NCBI GenBank assembly: GCA_024234075.1
Contig: JACKOV010000003.1
Span: forward strand, 558,001-622,000
Direction of reading: 5' to 3'
From: Nevskiaceae bacterium
Lineage (GTDB): Bacteria > Pseudomonadota > Gammaproteobacteria > Steroidobacterales > Steroidobacteraceae
Length of the DNA: 64,000 nucleotides
Shown piece by piece: positions 40,711 to 49,539 of this stretch (position 1 is its first letter; each line of letters begins with the position of its first letter). Both the position numbers and the translations under genes were made by a program. A model generated the notes under the pieces. It was not told the DNA's origin. It did no database searches and saw nothing but the letters and a program-made list of their open reading frames with translations.

Positions 40711-42128
40711 GGCTGCAGCACCTTGCCGGGGTTCATGATTCCGTGGGGATCGAGTGCGCGCTTGATGGCCTGCATCAGCTCGAGTTCGACCGGCGGCGCG
40801 TAGCGCGCCAGCTCTTCGACCTTGGATCGGCCGATGCCGTGTTCGGCGCTGAAGCTGCCGCCGAAGTCGTGTACCAGGTCGTGGATCGCGCGGCGGATCT
40901 TCGCCTCCTGCGCCTGCAGGGCCTCGGCCGGGGTGCCGGGCGCCTGGTTGAGGTTGAAGTGCAGGTTGCCGTCGCCGACGTGGCCGTAGGCGACCAGCAC
41001 CGCGTCGGTGACCTGCGCCTCGATCCAGCGGCTCGCCTGCTCGATGAACGCCGGCAGTTGCGCCACCGGCACCGACACGTCGTGCTTGAGGCTCGCGCCG
41101 TCGCGGGTCTGCGCCGTCGGCACGGATTCGCGCAGCCGCCAGAAGGCCTGCCGCTCGCGCTCGCTCTGCGCCAGCACCGCATCCGTGACCAGGCCGGCTT
41201 CGAATGCCCGGCCGAGCTCCGTTTCGAGCAGTACGCCGAGACCTTCGTCGGCACGCGGCGAGCTCAGCTCGCACAGCACGTACCAGGGCGAGGCCCGGTC
41301 GAGGGGTGCGACGATCCCCGGGATGTGGCGGGTCGTCAGGTCGATCGCGATCTGCGGCACGAGCTCGAACGAGCCGACGCGATCGCCGCTGGCCTCGCGC
41401 AGCCGCACCAGCAGTTCGACCGCCGCCTGCGGCCGCGGTACCGCGACGAATGCCGTGGCGACATCGCGCGGCAGCGGGAAGAGCTTCAGGCTGGCCGCGG
41501 TGATCACGCCCAGCGTGCCTTCGGCGCCGACGAACAGCGACTTCAGGTCGTAGCCGGTGTTGTCCTTGCGCACGCTGGACAGACTCGAGAGCAGGCGACC
41601 GTCGGGCAGCACGACTTCGAGGCCAAGCACCAGGTCGCGCGTCATGCCGTAGCGCACCACATTGAGGCCGCCGGCATTGGTCGAGAGATTGCCGCCGATC
41701 TGGCAACTGCCCTCGGAACCGAGCGACAGCGGGAAGAAACGGTCGGCGGCGGCGGCGGCCTGCTGCAGCGTGGCGAGGATGCAGCCGGCCTCCGCGACCA
41801 TCGAGTAGTTCAGCGGATCGACGGCACGGATCGCAGCGAGCCGGCGCAGCGACAACACCAGCTGCGTGCCGCTGGCATCGGGTGTGGCGCCACCGCAGTA
41901 GCTGGTGTTGCCGGCGTGCGGCACGACGCCGATCCGCTGCGCATGGCAGAACGCCAGCAGGGTCGACACCTCCTCGACCGTGCGCGGCAGCGCCAGCGCC
42001 AGCGCGCGACCCTGGTAGAGGCGGCGGTGGTCCTGCTGCAGCGGCTCGAGTTCGGCTGCCGCGGTGCGGATCACGTCCGCGCCGAGCAGGGCCTCGAGCC
42101 GTGCCAGCGAACCGTTCCCGGCGGTCAT
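40707..42128 (-). CDS. FAD-binding oxidase, D-lactate/glycolate/2-hydroxyglutarate dehydrogenase type
   Basis: The 473-residue flavoprotein has a PCMH FAD-binding domain (VVPHAGNTSYCGGATP, SEGSCQIGGNLSTNAGGLNVVRYG split across family blocks) and a C-terminal oxidase domain with AYGHVGDGNLHFNLN and SFSAEHGIGRSKVEE. These mark the FAD-linked D-2-hydroxyacid dehydrogenase family; the exact substrate is not resolved. ATG 42128 is preferred to 42167. It is translationally coupled to the hydrolase gene by a four-base overlap. Confidence 0.86.
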   Translation of the reverse strand: MTAGNGSLARLEALLGADVIRTAAAELEPLQQDHRRLYQGRALALALPRTVEEVSTLLAFCHAQRIGVVPHAGNTSYCGGATPDASGTQLVLSLRRLAAIRAVDPLNYSMVAEAGCILATLQQAAAAADRFFPLSLGSEGSCQIGGNLSTNAGGLNVVRYGMTRDLVLGLEVVLPDGRLLSSLSSVRKDNTGYDLKSLFVGAEGTLGVITAASLKLFPLPRDVATAFVAVPRPQAAVELLVRLREASGDRVGSFELVPQIAIDLTTRHIPGIVAPLDRASPWYVLCELSSPRADEGLGVLLETELGRAFEAGLVTDAVLAQSERERQAFWRLRESVPTAQTRDGASLKHDVSVPVAQLPAFIEQASRWIEAQVTDAVLVAYGHVGDGNLHFNLNQAPGTPAEALQAQEAKIRRAIHDLVHDFGGSFSAEHGIGRSKVEELARYAPPVELELMQAIKRALDPHGIMNPGKVLQP

Positions 42129-42191
42129 CGGTGGTGACCCGTTGCGCCGAGGCGGCCGGATCCGCAACCGGATCCGGCCGACCGTGTCGGC

Positions 42192-43079
42192 TCAGGCGTG
42201 ACCGGCGGAGCGACGCAGGGCTTCGATGCGCTCGTCGAGCGGCGGGTGGCTCATGAACAGCCGCTTCAAGCCGGTCGGCGTGCCGCCGTTGATGCCGAAG
42301 GCCGCCATCTTTTCCGGCAATGCCTGCGGCTCGTGGGCACGCTTCAGCGCCTCGAGCGCACCGATCATGCTGCCGGTACCGGCGAGCCGGGCGCCGGCCG
42401 CATCGGCGCGGAACTCGCGCTGCCGCGAGAACCACATGACGATGATGCTCGCCAGGATGCCGAACACGATTTCCAGCACGATCACGCTCAGGAAATAGCC
42501 CATGCCGCGACCGTCTTCGTTCCTGAACACGGCCTTGTCGACGAAGCCGCCGACGACCCGTGCCAGGAAGATCACGAAGGTGTTCACGACGCCCTGGATC
42601 AGCGTCAGGGTGACCATGTCGCCGTTGGCGACGTGACCGATCTCGTGACCGAGCACCGCCTCGACTTCCTGGCGCTTCATCCGCTGCAGCAGGCCGCTGC
42701 TGACGGCGACCAGCGCCTTGTTGCGATTGGCGCCGGTGGCGAAGGCGTTCGGGTCCGGCGAGTTGAAAATACCCACCTCGGGCATGCCGATGCCGGCCTG
42801 CTGCGCCTGCGCGCGCACGGTCTCGACCAGCCATTGCTCGGTGGGGTTCTGCGGCGAGTCGATCACCCGCACGCCCATCATCCGCTTGGCCGACCACTTG
42901 GACATCAGCAGCGAGATGATCGCGCCGCCGAAACCGAACAGGGCCGCGAAAACCAGCAAGCCGGTGTAGCTGCCACCTTGTGCGGCGATGTACTGGTCGA
43001 TCCCGAACAGGCGGGCGATGATCGAGAGGACGACGATGACCGCGAGGTTGGTCGCGAGGAACAGCAGTACACGTTTCAT
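42192..43079 (-). CDS. htpX: Membrane-bound zinc protease HtpX
   Basis: HtpX is an M48 peptidase that degrades misfolded inner-membrane proteins. The 295-residue protein has two N-terminal membrane helices (LLFLATNLAVIVVLSIIARLF, LLVFAALFGFGGAIISLL), the zinc site GHEIGHVANGD, SREFRADAAGARLAG-type second site and a later helix. ATG 43079 fits; a longer frame runs to 43148. Confidence 0.95.
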   Translation of the reverse strand: MKRVLLFLATNLAVIVVLSIIARLFGIDQYIAAQGGSYTGLLVFAALFGFGGAIISLLMSKWSAKRMMGVRVIDSPQNPTEQWLVETVRAQAQQAGIGMPEVGIFNSPDPNAFATGANRNKALVAVSSGLLQRMKRQEVEAVLGHEIGHVANGDMVTLTLIQGVVNTFVIFLARVVGGFVDKAVFRNEDGRGMGYFLSVIVLEIVFGILASIIVMWFSRQREFRADAAGARLAGTGSMIGALEALKRAHEPQALPEKMAAFGINGGTPTGLKRLFMSHPPLDERIEALRRSAGHA

Positions 43080-43382
43080 GGCAGCTCGTTTGCTCCTGGA
43101 GTAAGACGCCGTGTTCCACGGCAGTGAGGCCGCAAGGCCATCGACCATCCGGGTCCATCCGGACCCGTCCTGCCGGTGCTCGCCGAACCGCTGTTCCGGC
43201 GGCGCGCGAGCTTGGGCAATTTAGCTGCCCGCGGACCACGCTGCCATATCTGCTTGCGGGTCGGCGGGAATTCAAGGCCGGCCGGCTGGCCGGGCGGGAC
43301 GGGTAGGGGGCCCATCATCCAGGATTCGACCGCGCCGCCCGGCGGAGGTTCGGGACCGGGCCGGGTTTATGTCGTGTGCAGG
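43080..43382. other. Non-coding stretch between mobB and htpX
   Basis: This 303-base GC-rich stretch lies between the mobB stop and the htpX start, both on the minus strand. It must carry the htpX promoter. I see no convincing gene, hairpin terminator or repeat in it. Confidence 0.5.
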
Positions 43383-43931
43383 TCAGTGCCGGCGCAGGAT
43401 GAAATCGGCGATGGCCCCGGTGTCCTCGAGATCGAGCCGCAGAGCTTGCAGCCCCGCCGCAAGCACGGTGTCCGGGGGGCAGGCCAGTGCCACGATGCCG
43501 GGATCGTCGAGCGCCAACGGTGCGCAGGCCGGCGTGGCGGCCCGCCGGTAGACCTCGATCCGCGGCAGCGTCGCCAGCCCCTTGTAGCCCTCGACCAGCA
43601 CCACGTCGCAGGGGGCGAGGCGGCCGAGCAGGGCGTCGAGCGTCGGCGGCGGCTCGTGCTCGCCGCGGGTATGGGCCAGCCACCAGCGATGCTCGCTGGC
43701 CACGATGACCTCGCCGGCGCCCGCTTCGCGGTGTCGCCAGCTGTCCTTGCCGGGCTGGTCGAGTTCCAGCTCGTGGTGGTGAGTGTGCTTGATCGTCGAG
43801 ACCGCCAGCCCGCGCTGGCGCAACGCGACGATCAGCCGCACGACGAGGTGGGTCTTGCCGCTGTTCTGGCGGCCGACGATGCCGACGACCTTACCGATCG
43901 TCGTCGTCCCAGTCGTCCTCCTCCTCGTCAT
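43383..43931 (-). CDS. mobB: Molybdopterin-guanine dinucleotide biosynthesis protein MobB
   Basis: MobB is a P-loop GTPase that assists GMP attachment to molybdopterin. GIVGRQNSGKTHLVVRLI is the P-loop, followed by STIKHTHHHELELDQPGKDS and LVEGYKGLATLPRIEVYR. The protein is about 182 residues from ATG 43931. No ATG, GTG or TTG lies nearer the conserved part, so translation must begin in the Asp-rich 3' end of the upstream acidic gene, read in another frame, giving a Thr/Arg-rich leader. It is separated from the main moco operon by proBA. Confidence 0.85.
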   Translation of the reverse strand: MTRRRTTGTTTIGKVVGIVGRQNSGKTHLVVRLIVALRQRGLAVSTIKHTHHHELELDQPGKDSWRHREAGAGEVIVASEHRWWLAHTRGEHEPPPTLDALLGRLAPCDVVLVEGYKGLATLPRIEVYRRAATPACAPLALDDPGIVALACPPDTVLAAGLQALRLDLEDTGAIADFILRRH

Positions 43932-44196
43932 CGTCGTCCCAATCGTCGTCGTCCTCTTCTTCCTCTTCGTCGTCTTCGTCTTCTTCGTCATCTTCGTCGG
44001 ACCAGCCCTCCGGCTCGTCCGTCAGCTCGAGGTCCATCTCGTGCCAGGCTTCGATGTCCAGTTCCTCGATGTCGCCGTCGAGGTATTCGATTTCGATCAG
44101 CTCGGAATCCTCGTCGACCGACAGCACGCGGAAGGTCTCTTCTTCTTCCACGTTCTCGTACCATTGACCAGGAACCGGCTCGTTGTCTCTGCTCAC
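43891..44196 (-). CDS. Small acidic protein with Asp/Glu-rich tail
   Basis: The 101-residue protein starts MSRDNEPVPGQWYENVEEEE and has a folded-looking FRVLSVDEDSELIEIEYLDG block, then a tail of about 35 almost only Asp and Glu residues. The N-terminal pattern resembles a small gammaproteobacterial family (DUF6763-like, from memory, unverified). The tail is encoded by GAC/GAT/GAG repeats and overlaps the mobB start. Function unknown. Confidence 0.7.
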   Translation of the reverse strand: MSRDNEPVPGQWYENVEEEETFRVLSVDEDSELIEIEYLDGDIEELDIEAWHEMDLELTDEPEGWSDEDDEEDEDDEEEEEDDDDWDDDDEEEDDWDDDDR

Positions 44197-44304
44197 GGAT
44201 CTGTCCTCATGCGCGGGCCTTCGGGATGCGGCCCAGCGCTGGGATCTTACTCATCGCCTTCCACCGCAAGCAATCGACACTCGCCCCCGGACCGGGCACT
44301 GCAC

Positions 44305-44310
44305 TATAGT
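44305..44310 (+). promoter_or_regulatory. Possible -10 element TATAGT upstream of proB
   Basis: TATAGT lies 25 bases before the proB ATG, inside a 10-bp palindrome CACTATAGTG. No -35 at correct spacing is evident. It is the only AT-rich hexamer near the start. Confidence 0.35.
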
Positions 44311-44335
44311 GACGTGCCCGTCCACGGCCCTGCCC

Positions 44336-45478
44336 ATGCCCGATTCCGCCGCCAAGTCCCCCGCCCGCAATCCGCTCGGGAGTGCCCGTCGTGTCGTCGT
44401 CAAGGTCGGTTCGGCCTTGCTGGTCGATGCGGCGACCGGGCGTCTCAACCGCAGCTGGCTCGAAACGCTGGTCGAAGACATCGTGCGGCTGCGCCGCGCC
44501 GGCCGCGAAGTGCTGCTGGTGTCCTCGGGCGCGATCGCGCTCGGTCGCCGGCATCTCGGCCTGCCCAAGGGGCCGCTGCGGCTCGAGGAGAGCCAGGCTG
44601 CCGCGGCCGTCGGCCAGATCCGTCTCGCGCATGCCTACAAGGAGCTGCTCGAGGAGCGCGAGATTCCGGTGGCGCAGGTGCTGCTGACGCTCGAGGATAC
44701 CGAGCAGCGGCGACGGTATCTCAACGCACGGGCGACGCTCGCGACCCTGCTGGCGCGCGGCGCGGTGCCGGTGATCAACGAAAACGACACGGTCGCCACG
44801 GCCGAGATCCGCTACGGCGACAACGACCGGCTGGCCGCCCGCGTCGCGCAGATGGTCAGTGCCGACTGTCTGCTGCTGCTGTCGGACATCGACGGTCTGT
44901 ACACGGCCGATCCGAACAAGGACGACGCGGCGCAGTTCATCCCGGTCGTGCAGTCGATCACGCCGCAGATCGAGGCCATGGGCGGCGGCTCGGCGTCGGA
45001 TGTCGGCAGCGGCGGCATGGCCACCAAGATCGCGGCCGCGAAGATCGCCGTGGCGGCGGGTTGCCATTTGTGCATCGCGGCCGGTGCGCATCGGCATCCG
45101 GTGCGGCGGATCGAGCAGGGCGCGCGCTGCACCTGGTTCGTGCGGACCGAGTCGCCGCGTGCGGCCCGCAAGCAGTGGATCTCGGGTACGCTCAAGCCGG
45201 CCGGCGCGCTGGTGATCGACGACGGCGCGCTGCGTGCGCTCAAATCCGGCAAGAGTCTGCTGCCGGCCGGCGTCACGCGTCTGAGCGGCCGCTTCGACCG
45301 CGGCGATACCGTCAGCGTGCTGACGCAATCGGGCCGCGAGGTCGCGCGCGGCATCAGTGCCTATTCCGACACGGACGCCGCCCGGATCATCGGCCGGCGC
45401 ACCGCCGAAATCGAGAGCGTCCTGGGCTTCCGCGGGCGCGACGAAATGATCCATCGCGACGATCTGGTGCTGCAATGA
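44336..45478 (+). CDS. proB: Glutamate 5-kinase
   Basis: ProB phosphorylates glutamate in the first step of proline synthesis. The 380-residue protein has an amino-acid kinase domain (VVVKVGSALLVD, LVSSGAIALG, PVINENDTVAT, SDIDGLYTADP, GSGGMATKIAAAKIA) and a C-terminal PUA domain (GTLKPAGALVIDDGALRALKSG, GISAYSDTDAARIIG). ATG 44336 is preferred to the open frame from 44183. Its stop overlaps proA by four bases. Confidence 0.96.
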   Translation: MPDSAAKSPARNPLGSARRVVVKVGSALLVDAATGRLNRSWLETLVEDIVRLRRAGREVLLVSSGAIALGRRHLGLPKGPLRLEESQAAAAVGQIRLAHAYKELLEEREIPVAQVLLTLEDTEQRRRYLNARATLATLLARGAVPVINENDTVATAEIRYGDNDRLAARVAQMVSADCLLLLSDIDGLYTADPNKDDAAQFIPVVQSITPQIEAMGGGSASDVGSGGMATKIAAAKIAVAAGCHLCIAAGAHRHPVRRIEQGARCTWFVRTESPRAARKQWISGTLKPAGALVIDDGALRALKSGKSLLPAGVTRLSGRFDRGDTVSVLTQSGREVARGISAYSDTDAARIIGRRTAEIESVLGFRGRDEMIHRDDLVLQ

Positions 45479-46749
45479 CGACTCCCCCGGAATCCACGGT
45501 CGAGCTGATGAACCGCCTCGGCGCAGCGGCGGTCGCCGCGCGCCCGGCCCTGGCGGCGGCGGGCACCGAGCAGAAAAACCAGGCGCTGCAGGCCGCGGCG
45601 GCGGCCTTGCGGCGTCGCCAGGCGGAGATCCTCGAAGCGAACGCGCGCGACATGGAAGCCGCGCGGCGCAAGGGTCTGACGCCGGCGCTGCTCGATCGCC
45701 TGCAGCTCGATCCCAAGCGCGTCGAAGCGATGGCGCGCGGGCTCGAGGAAATCGCCGCTTTGCCGGATCCGATCGGCGGTGTCGCGGCAGCGTGGCAGCG
45801 GCCGAATGGCCTGCGGATCTCGCGGGTGCGCGTGCCGCTCGGCGTGGTCGGCATCATTTACGAAAGCCGGCCGAACGTCACCGCCGATGCCGGTGCGCTT
45901 TGCCTGAAGTCCGGCAATCCGGTGATCCTGCGGGGCGGCTCGGAGAGCCGCGAGTCGAGTGCCGCGATCCATGCCTGCCTGCTCGACGGCCTGCGCGCGG
46001 CCGACCTGCCGCTCGCTGCCATCCAGCTGGTGCCGACCGCGGATCGCGCGGCAGTGGGCCACATGCTCGCGAACATGGGTGGGATGGTCGACGTGGTCGT
46101 GCCGCGCGGCGGCAAGAGCCTAGTCCAGCGCGTCAAGGACGAAGCGCGGGTTCCGGTGATCGGGCATCTCGAGGGCAACTGCCACGTCTATGTCGATCGC
46201 GATGCTGATCCCGACATGGCGCGCGAGGTGCTGCTGAACGCCAAGCTGCGGCGCACCGGCATCTGCGGCGCCGCCGAAACCTTGCTGGTCGATCGCGGCG
46301 GCGCGGCGCGGCTGCTGGCACCGCTGGTGCAGGCCTTGCTCGAGGCCGGCTGCGAGGTGCGCGGCGACGAGTCGGTGCAGCAGGTCGATGCGCGGGTCAA
46401 GACGGCGACCGAGCAGGACTGGTCCACCGAGTATCTCGACGCGATCATCGCCGTGCGGGTGGTCGACGACGTCGATGCCGCAATCGCGCATATCGCGCGC
46501 TTCGGCTCGGCCCATACCGAATCGATCGTCACGGCGAACGCGGCGACGGCCGAGCGTTTCCTGGCGCGGGTCGACAGCGCGATCGTGCTGCACAACGCTT
46601 CGACCCAGTTTGCCGACGGCGGCGAGTTCGGCATGGGGGCGGAGATCGGCATCTCCACCGACCGCTTCCACGCGCGTGGTCCGGTCGGCGTCGAGCAGCT
46701 CACCAGCTACAAGTACGTCGTCCACGGTAGCGGACAGGTCCGGCGTTAG
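45475..46749 (+). CDS. proA: Gamma-glutamyl phosphate reductase
   Basis: ProA reduces glutamyl phosphate with NADPH, giving glutamate semialdehyde. The 424-residue protein has PLGVVGIIYESRPNVTADAG, RGGSESRESSAAIH, the catalytic Cys in RRTGICGAAETLL and HNASTQFADGGEFGMGAEIG. The ATG overlaps the proB stop (ATGA). Convergent with the TPR gene 54 bases downstream. Confidence 0.97.
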   Translation: MTTPPESTVELMNRLGAAAVAARPALAAAGTEQKNQALQAAAAALRRRQAEILEANARDMEAARRKGLTPALLDRLQLDPKRVEAMARGLEEIAALPDPIGGVAAAWQRPNGLRISRVRVPLGVVGIIYESRPNVTADAGALCLKSGNPVILRGGSESRESSAAIHACLLDGLRAADLPLAAIQLVPTADRAAVGHMLANMGGMVDVVVPRGGKSLVQRVKDEARVPVIGHLEGNCHVYVDRDADPDMAREVLLNAKLRRTGICGAAETLLVDRGGAARLLAPLVQALLEAGCEVRGDESVQQVDARVKTATEQDWSTEYLDAIIAVRVVDDVDAAIAHIARFGSAHTESIVTANAATAERFLARVDSAIVLHNASTQFADGGEFGMGAEIGISTDRFHARGPVGVEQLTSYKYVVHGSGQVRR

Positions 46750-46803
46750 GGCTTGCTCATGTTCGCGTAGTGCCGGGATGCCGCAGGGTCGTGCTGCAGG
46801 GCG

Positions 46804-47841
46804 CTAGAACGCCGCGCCTGCGGCGCGTTGGCCGGCCAGTTCGGCGAGGGCGAGGTCATGTTCGACGAAGTAGAGGACTTTCAGGTTGACGACGCGTGCC
46901 AGGCGTTGCCGGCCGTCTTCGCTGTGACCTTCGGCCAATGCGAGTTGTGCGGTGTAGTACAGTGCTTCGCAGGCCATTTCGCGGCGCTGGCGCGGGTTCG
47001 TCGCCGCGGTCTCCATCGCTTCCACCAGGCTGGCTTCATCGCGCAGTCCCAGCAGATGCTCCCATAGCGGCGCGGGCCAAAAGTTGCCGAGCGCGGGATC
47101 GGGTTCGTCGCCGGTAGTGGTGGGCGGCAAACCGCCGCGGCGGCGTGCCAGCAGTGCCAGCAGATCCCAGTAGGCGGCCGACAGGCGTACGCCCGAAGGT
47201 TCGCCGTCCTCGGTGTCGTCGGCTTTGGATGCCGACGGCGACAGGTGCCCGGCTGTGTTGCGATGTTCGGCCGCCAGTTCGGCGGCGCCGCTGGCGGCTT
47301 CAGTCCAGCGTCCGGCAAGGTAGTCCAGCCGGATGCCGAGCTGCCGGCTCCGCTCGAACTGCGGGGCGAGCTCGAGCGCCCGCGCCAGTCGTGCGCGGGC
47401 GGCGGCGGATTCGCCGGCCAGCATCGACAGGCGCGCCAGGGCGAGCTGCGCAGTGGCGTTGCGTGGCGTGCAATCGAGGACGGCGTGCCAGGCGGCTTCG
47501 GCGCCGCGCCGGTCGCCCAGTGCGTCGCGGGCGCGGGCGAGTTCGACATGCAAGTCCGCATAGCGCTGCGCACCGAGTGCCTCGGCGCAACCGTCGCGAG
47601 GTGCGGCCACACGGGCCAGGCGTGTCTCGGCGCGCCGCAGATCGGCCCGCCGGGCGGTCTCATCGAGCATTACCCCGGCCTGCAGGGCGTTGGTCCAGTC
47701 GATCAGCGGTGAAGCCAAAGGCGAGGGCTCGGCCGCGCGGGTGGTGGTCGCAATGGCCAGCCACAGCAGGCCGCAGCAGGCGGCCAGGATGGCGTGTCGC
47801 CGCGAGTCAGCGCGCGACCGGCAGGCCAAGCACACCGCCAC
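46804..47841 (-). CDS. Secreted TPR-like repeat protein, unknown function
   Basis: The roughly 345-residue protein has a signal peptide (AILAACCGLLWLAIATTTRA) and Ala-rich helical repeats typical of tetratricopeptide folds (for example EAAWHAVLDCTPRNATAQLA and ARARLARALELAPQ). It is the last gene after the moaE-moeB-rhodanese fusion, overlapping its end by 35 bases. Start GTG 47841 is uncertain. No enzymatic motif is seen. Confidence 0.65.
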   Translation of the reverse strand: MAVCLACRSRADSRRHAILAACCGLLWLAIATTTRAAEPSPLASPLIDWTNALQAGVMLDETARRADLRRAETRLARVAAPRDGCAEALGAQRYADLHVELARARDALGDRRGAEAAWHAVLDCTPRNATAQLALARLSMLAGESAAARARLARALELAPQFERSRQLGIRLDYLAGRWTEAASGAAELAAEHRNTAGHLSPSASKADDTEDGEPSGVRLSAAYWDLLALLARRRGGLPPTTTGDEPDPALGNFWPAPLWEHLLGLRDEASLVEAMETAATNPRQRREMACEALYYTAQLALAEGHSEDGRQRLARVVNLKVLYFVEHDLALAELAGQRAAGAAF

Positions 47842-49486
47842 GCAGCGAGTAGACCTCGGTCAGGCCGCGCTCGCGCAGTATCCGGGCCACCGCGAGGCTG
47901 CGGCTGCCGCGCGCGCAGATCAGCAGGTAGCGGCCATCGGCCGGCAGATTCGTGCCGCCGAGCAACTCGCCCATCGGCAGATGCCGGGCGTCGGTTGCGG
48001 GTGTGGGATGCCGCAACAGTTCCTGCGGCTCGCGGATGTCGATCAATGCGTAACCTGCCGCGCGGGCGGCATCGAGGTCGTCGAACACCCGCTCGAGTTC
48101 GGCGTCCGCGACCGGTGCACCTGCCGCGGCGAGTTGTGCCTCGCGCAGGCCGGCCGCGGCGAGCTCGCATCGGCCGCCGTGGCAGGCAGGGTTGCGCGCC
48201 GTGCGCAGCCGGGTGGTCGAGAGATTGCGCAGATCGAACAGCAGCACGTCGTCCTCGAAGCGGCCCGGCAGATCGAGCAGCAGCTTGATCGCCTCCAGGG
48301 CCTGCAGGCTGCCGAACACCCCCGGCACCGGACCGAGCACGCCGGCTTCGGCGCAGTTGCCGACCAGGCCGTCGCGGGTCGCGGTGGGCCAGACACAGCG
48401 CAGACAGGAGCTGCCGCGCGCGGGGTTCACGACCTGCAACAGGCCCTCGTACTGATAGATGCTGGCCAGCAGTGCCGGCTTGCCGAGCAGGTGTGCGAGA
48501 TCGTTCAGCAGGAACTTGGTGGAGAAGTTGTCGGTGCAGTCGATCACCAGATCGGCGGGTGCGAGCAGCCTCGCGGCGTTGCCGGCATCGAGCCGCAGCG
48601 CATGCACGATCGTCTCGACATCCGGATTCAGGGCGCGCAGCCGTGCGGCGGCAAGCTCGGCTTTCGGCCGACCACATTCGGCGAGCGCGTACAGCGTCTG
48701 GCGGTGCAGATTGGATGGCTCGAGACGGTCGCCGTCGATGATCAGCAGGCGGCCGATGCCGGCACCGGCGAGGTACTGCAGCACCGGTACGCCGAGGCCG
48801 CCGGCACCGACCACCGCCACCGTGCTGGCGCGCAGCCGTGCCTGGCCGGCCGCGCCGACTTCGCGCAGCGCCATCTGGCGGGAATAGTCCGGAACCAGGC
48901 GCAGGCCGGGCGTCGCAGTGGAAGATCCTGCCGGCGCATCGTGACGGTGTTCATGATCGTGCCCGTGCCCGTGCCCGTGCCCGTGCCCGTGCCCGTGCCC
49001 GTGGGTGTGTGCGGCTCCGGCAGGTGTCGTGCGGCCGGGCAGGTCCTGCGAACTCGGCGCCGCGGCGCAGCGCTCGCAATTGACCCAGCCGGAATCGCCG
49101 TCGACGTAGTGTTCCTTCTTCCAGATCGGAACGCGGTGTTTGACCTCGTCGATGATATAGCGGCAGGCGCGGAATGCTTCGTCGCGATGACGCGCGCTGA
49201 CTCCGACCCAGACGGCCAGCTCGCCGATCTCGAGTGTGCCGATGCGGTGCACGCAGGCGGCCTGGGTCACACCGAATTTCGCGCAGGCTGCGGCGACGAT
49301 CCGGCTGCCCTCGCGAACGGCCAGCTCGGCGAACGCTTCGTACTCGAGGCGGGTCACCGAGCGACCTTCGTTGTGGTTGCGCACCCAACCTTCGAACGAG
49401 GCATAGCCGCCGGCGACCGGATCGGCCAGCGCGCGGCGCTCGGCGTCGAGATCGACGGCGGTGGGGCTGAAGCGGAAGGCGTTCAT
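47807..49486 (-). CDS. Fused MoaE-MoeB-rhodanese molybdopterin synthesis protein
   Basis: One uninterrupted 559-residue frame holds three domains. Residues 1-140 are MoaE, the MPT synthase large subunit, with PIWKKEH (catalytic Lys 123/124). Residues 160-183 are a His-Gly-rich linker. Residues 195-445 are a MoeB/ThiF adenylyltransferase with GAGGLG (227-232), IDGDRLEPSNLHRQ and the zinc pair C361/C364, plus a second Cys pair of unusual spacing (C435, C440). Residues 460-559 are a rhodanese with active loop CARGSRS (Cys524). Such a protein could donate sulfur to, activate and use MoaD. ATG 49486 follows MobA-MoaD after 53 bases. Single-domain relatives are well known; the fusion is the odd point. 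Confidence 0.93.
   Translation of the reverse strand: MNAFRFSPTAVDLDAERRALADPVAGGYASFEGWVRNHNEGRSVTRLEYEAFAELAVREGSRIVAAACAKFGVTQAACVHRIGTLEIGELAVWVGVSARHRDEAFRACRYIIDEVKHRVPIWKKEHYVDGDSGWVNCERCAAAPSSQDLPGRTTPAGAAHTHGHGHGHGHGHGHGHDHEHRHDAPAGSSTATPGLRLVPDYSRQMALREVGAAGQARLRASTVAVVGAGGLGVPVLQYLAGAGIGRLLIIDGDRLEPSNLHRQTLYALAECGRPKAELAAARLRALNPDVETIVHALRLDAGNAARLLAPADLVIDCTDNFSTKFLLNDLAHLLGKPALLASIYQYEGLLQVVNPARGSSCLRCVWPTATRDGLVGNCAEAGVLGPVPGVFGSLQALEAIKLLLDLPGRFEDDVLLFDLRNLSTTRLRTARNPACHGGRCELAAAGLREAQLAAAGAPVADAELERVFDDLDAARAAGYALIDIREPQELLRHPTPATDARHLPMGELLGGTNLPADGRYLLICARGSRSLAVARILRERGLTEVYSLRGGVLGLPVAR
48961..49002. repeat. (GCCCGT)7 tandem repeat encoding a His-Gly linker
   Basis: Seven exact copies of the hexamer lie inside the moaE-moeB-rhodanese gene. 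On the coding strand each copy is two codons and gives His-Gly (or Gly-His), flanked by imperfect His-x units. Copy number can change in whole repeats without shifting the frame, so the linker length could vary between strains. Confidence 0.85.
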
Positions 49487-49539
49487 TGTCCGGGTCCGGG
49501 TTGCAGAGGCTGGGAGGCGTGGCGATTCGTGCGCGGTTT

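Noticed and set aside
39700..43275. A very long open frame (1191 codons) spanning the lipoprotein hydrolase, FAD oxidase and htpX region
   Set aside because: Only the last part, from 40710, reads as a real protein. The rest is an out-of-frame shadow of the FAD oxidase and htpX, common in high-GC DNA.
43783..45474. Upstream extension of proA
   Set aside because: The frame is open for hundreds of codons, but proA motifs begin at 45475 with a coupled ATG; the upstream part is a shadow of proB.
48955..49010. Tandem repeat considered as a CRISPR fragment
   Set aside because: The unit is 6 bases, has no spacers and lies within a coding frame.
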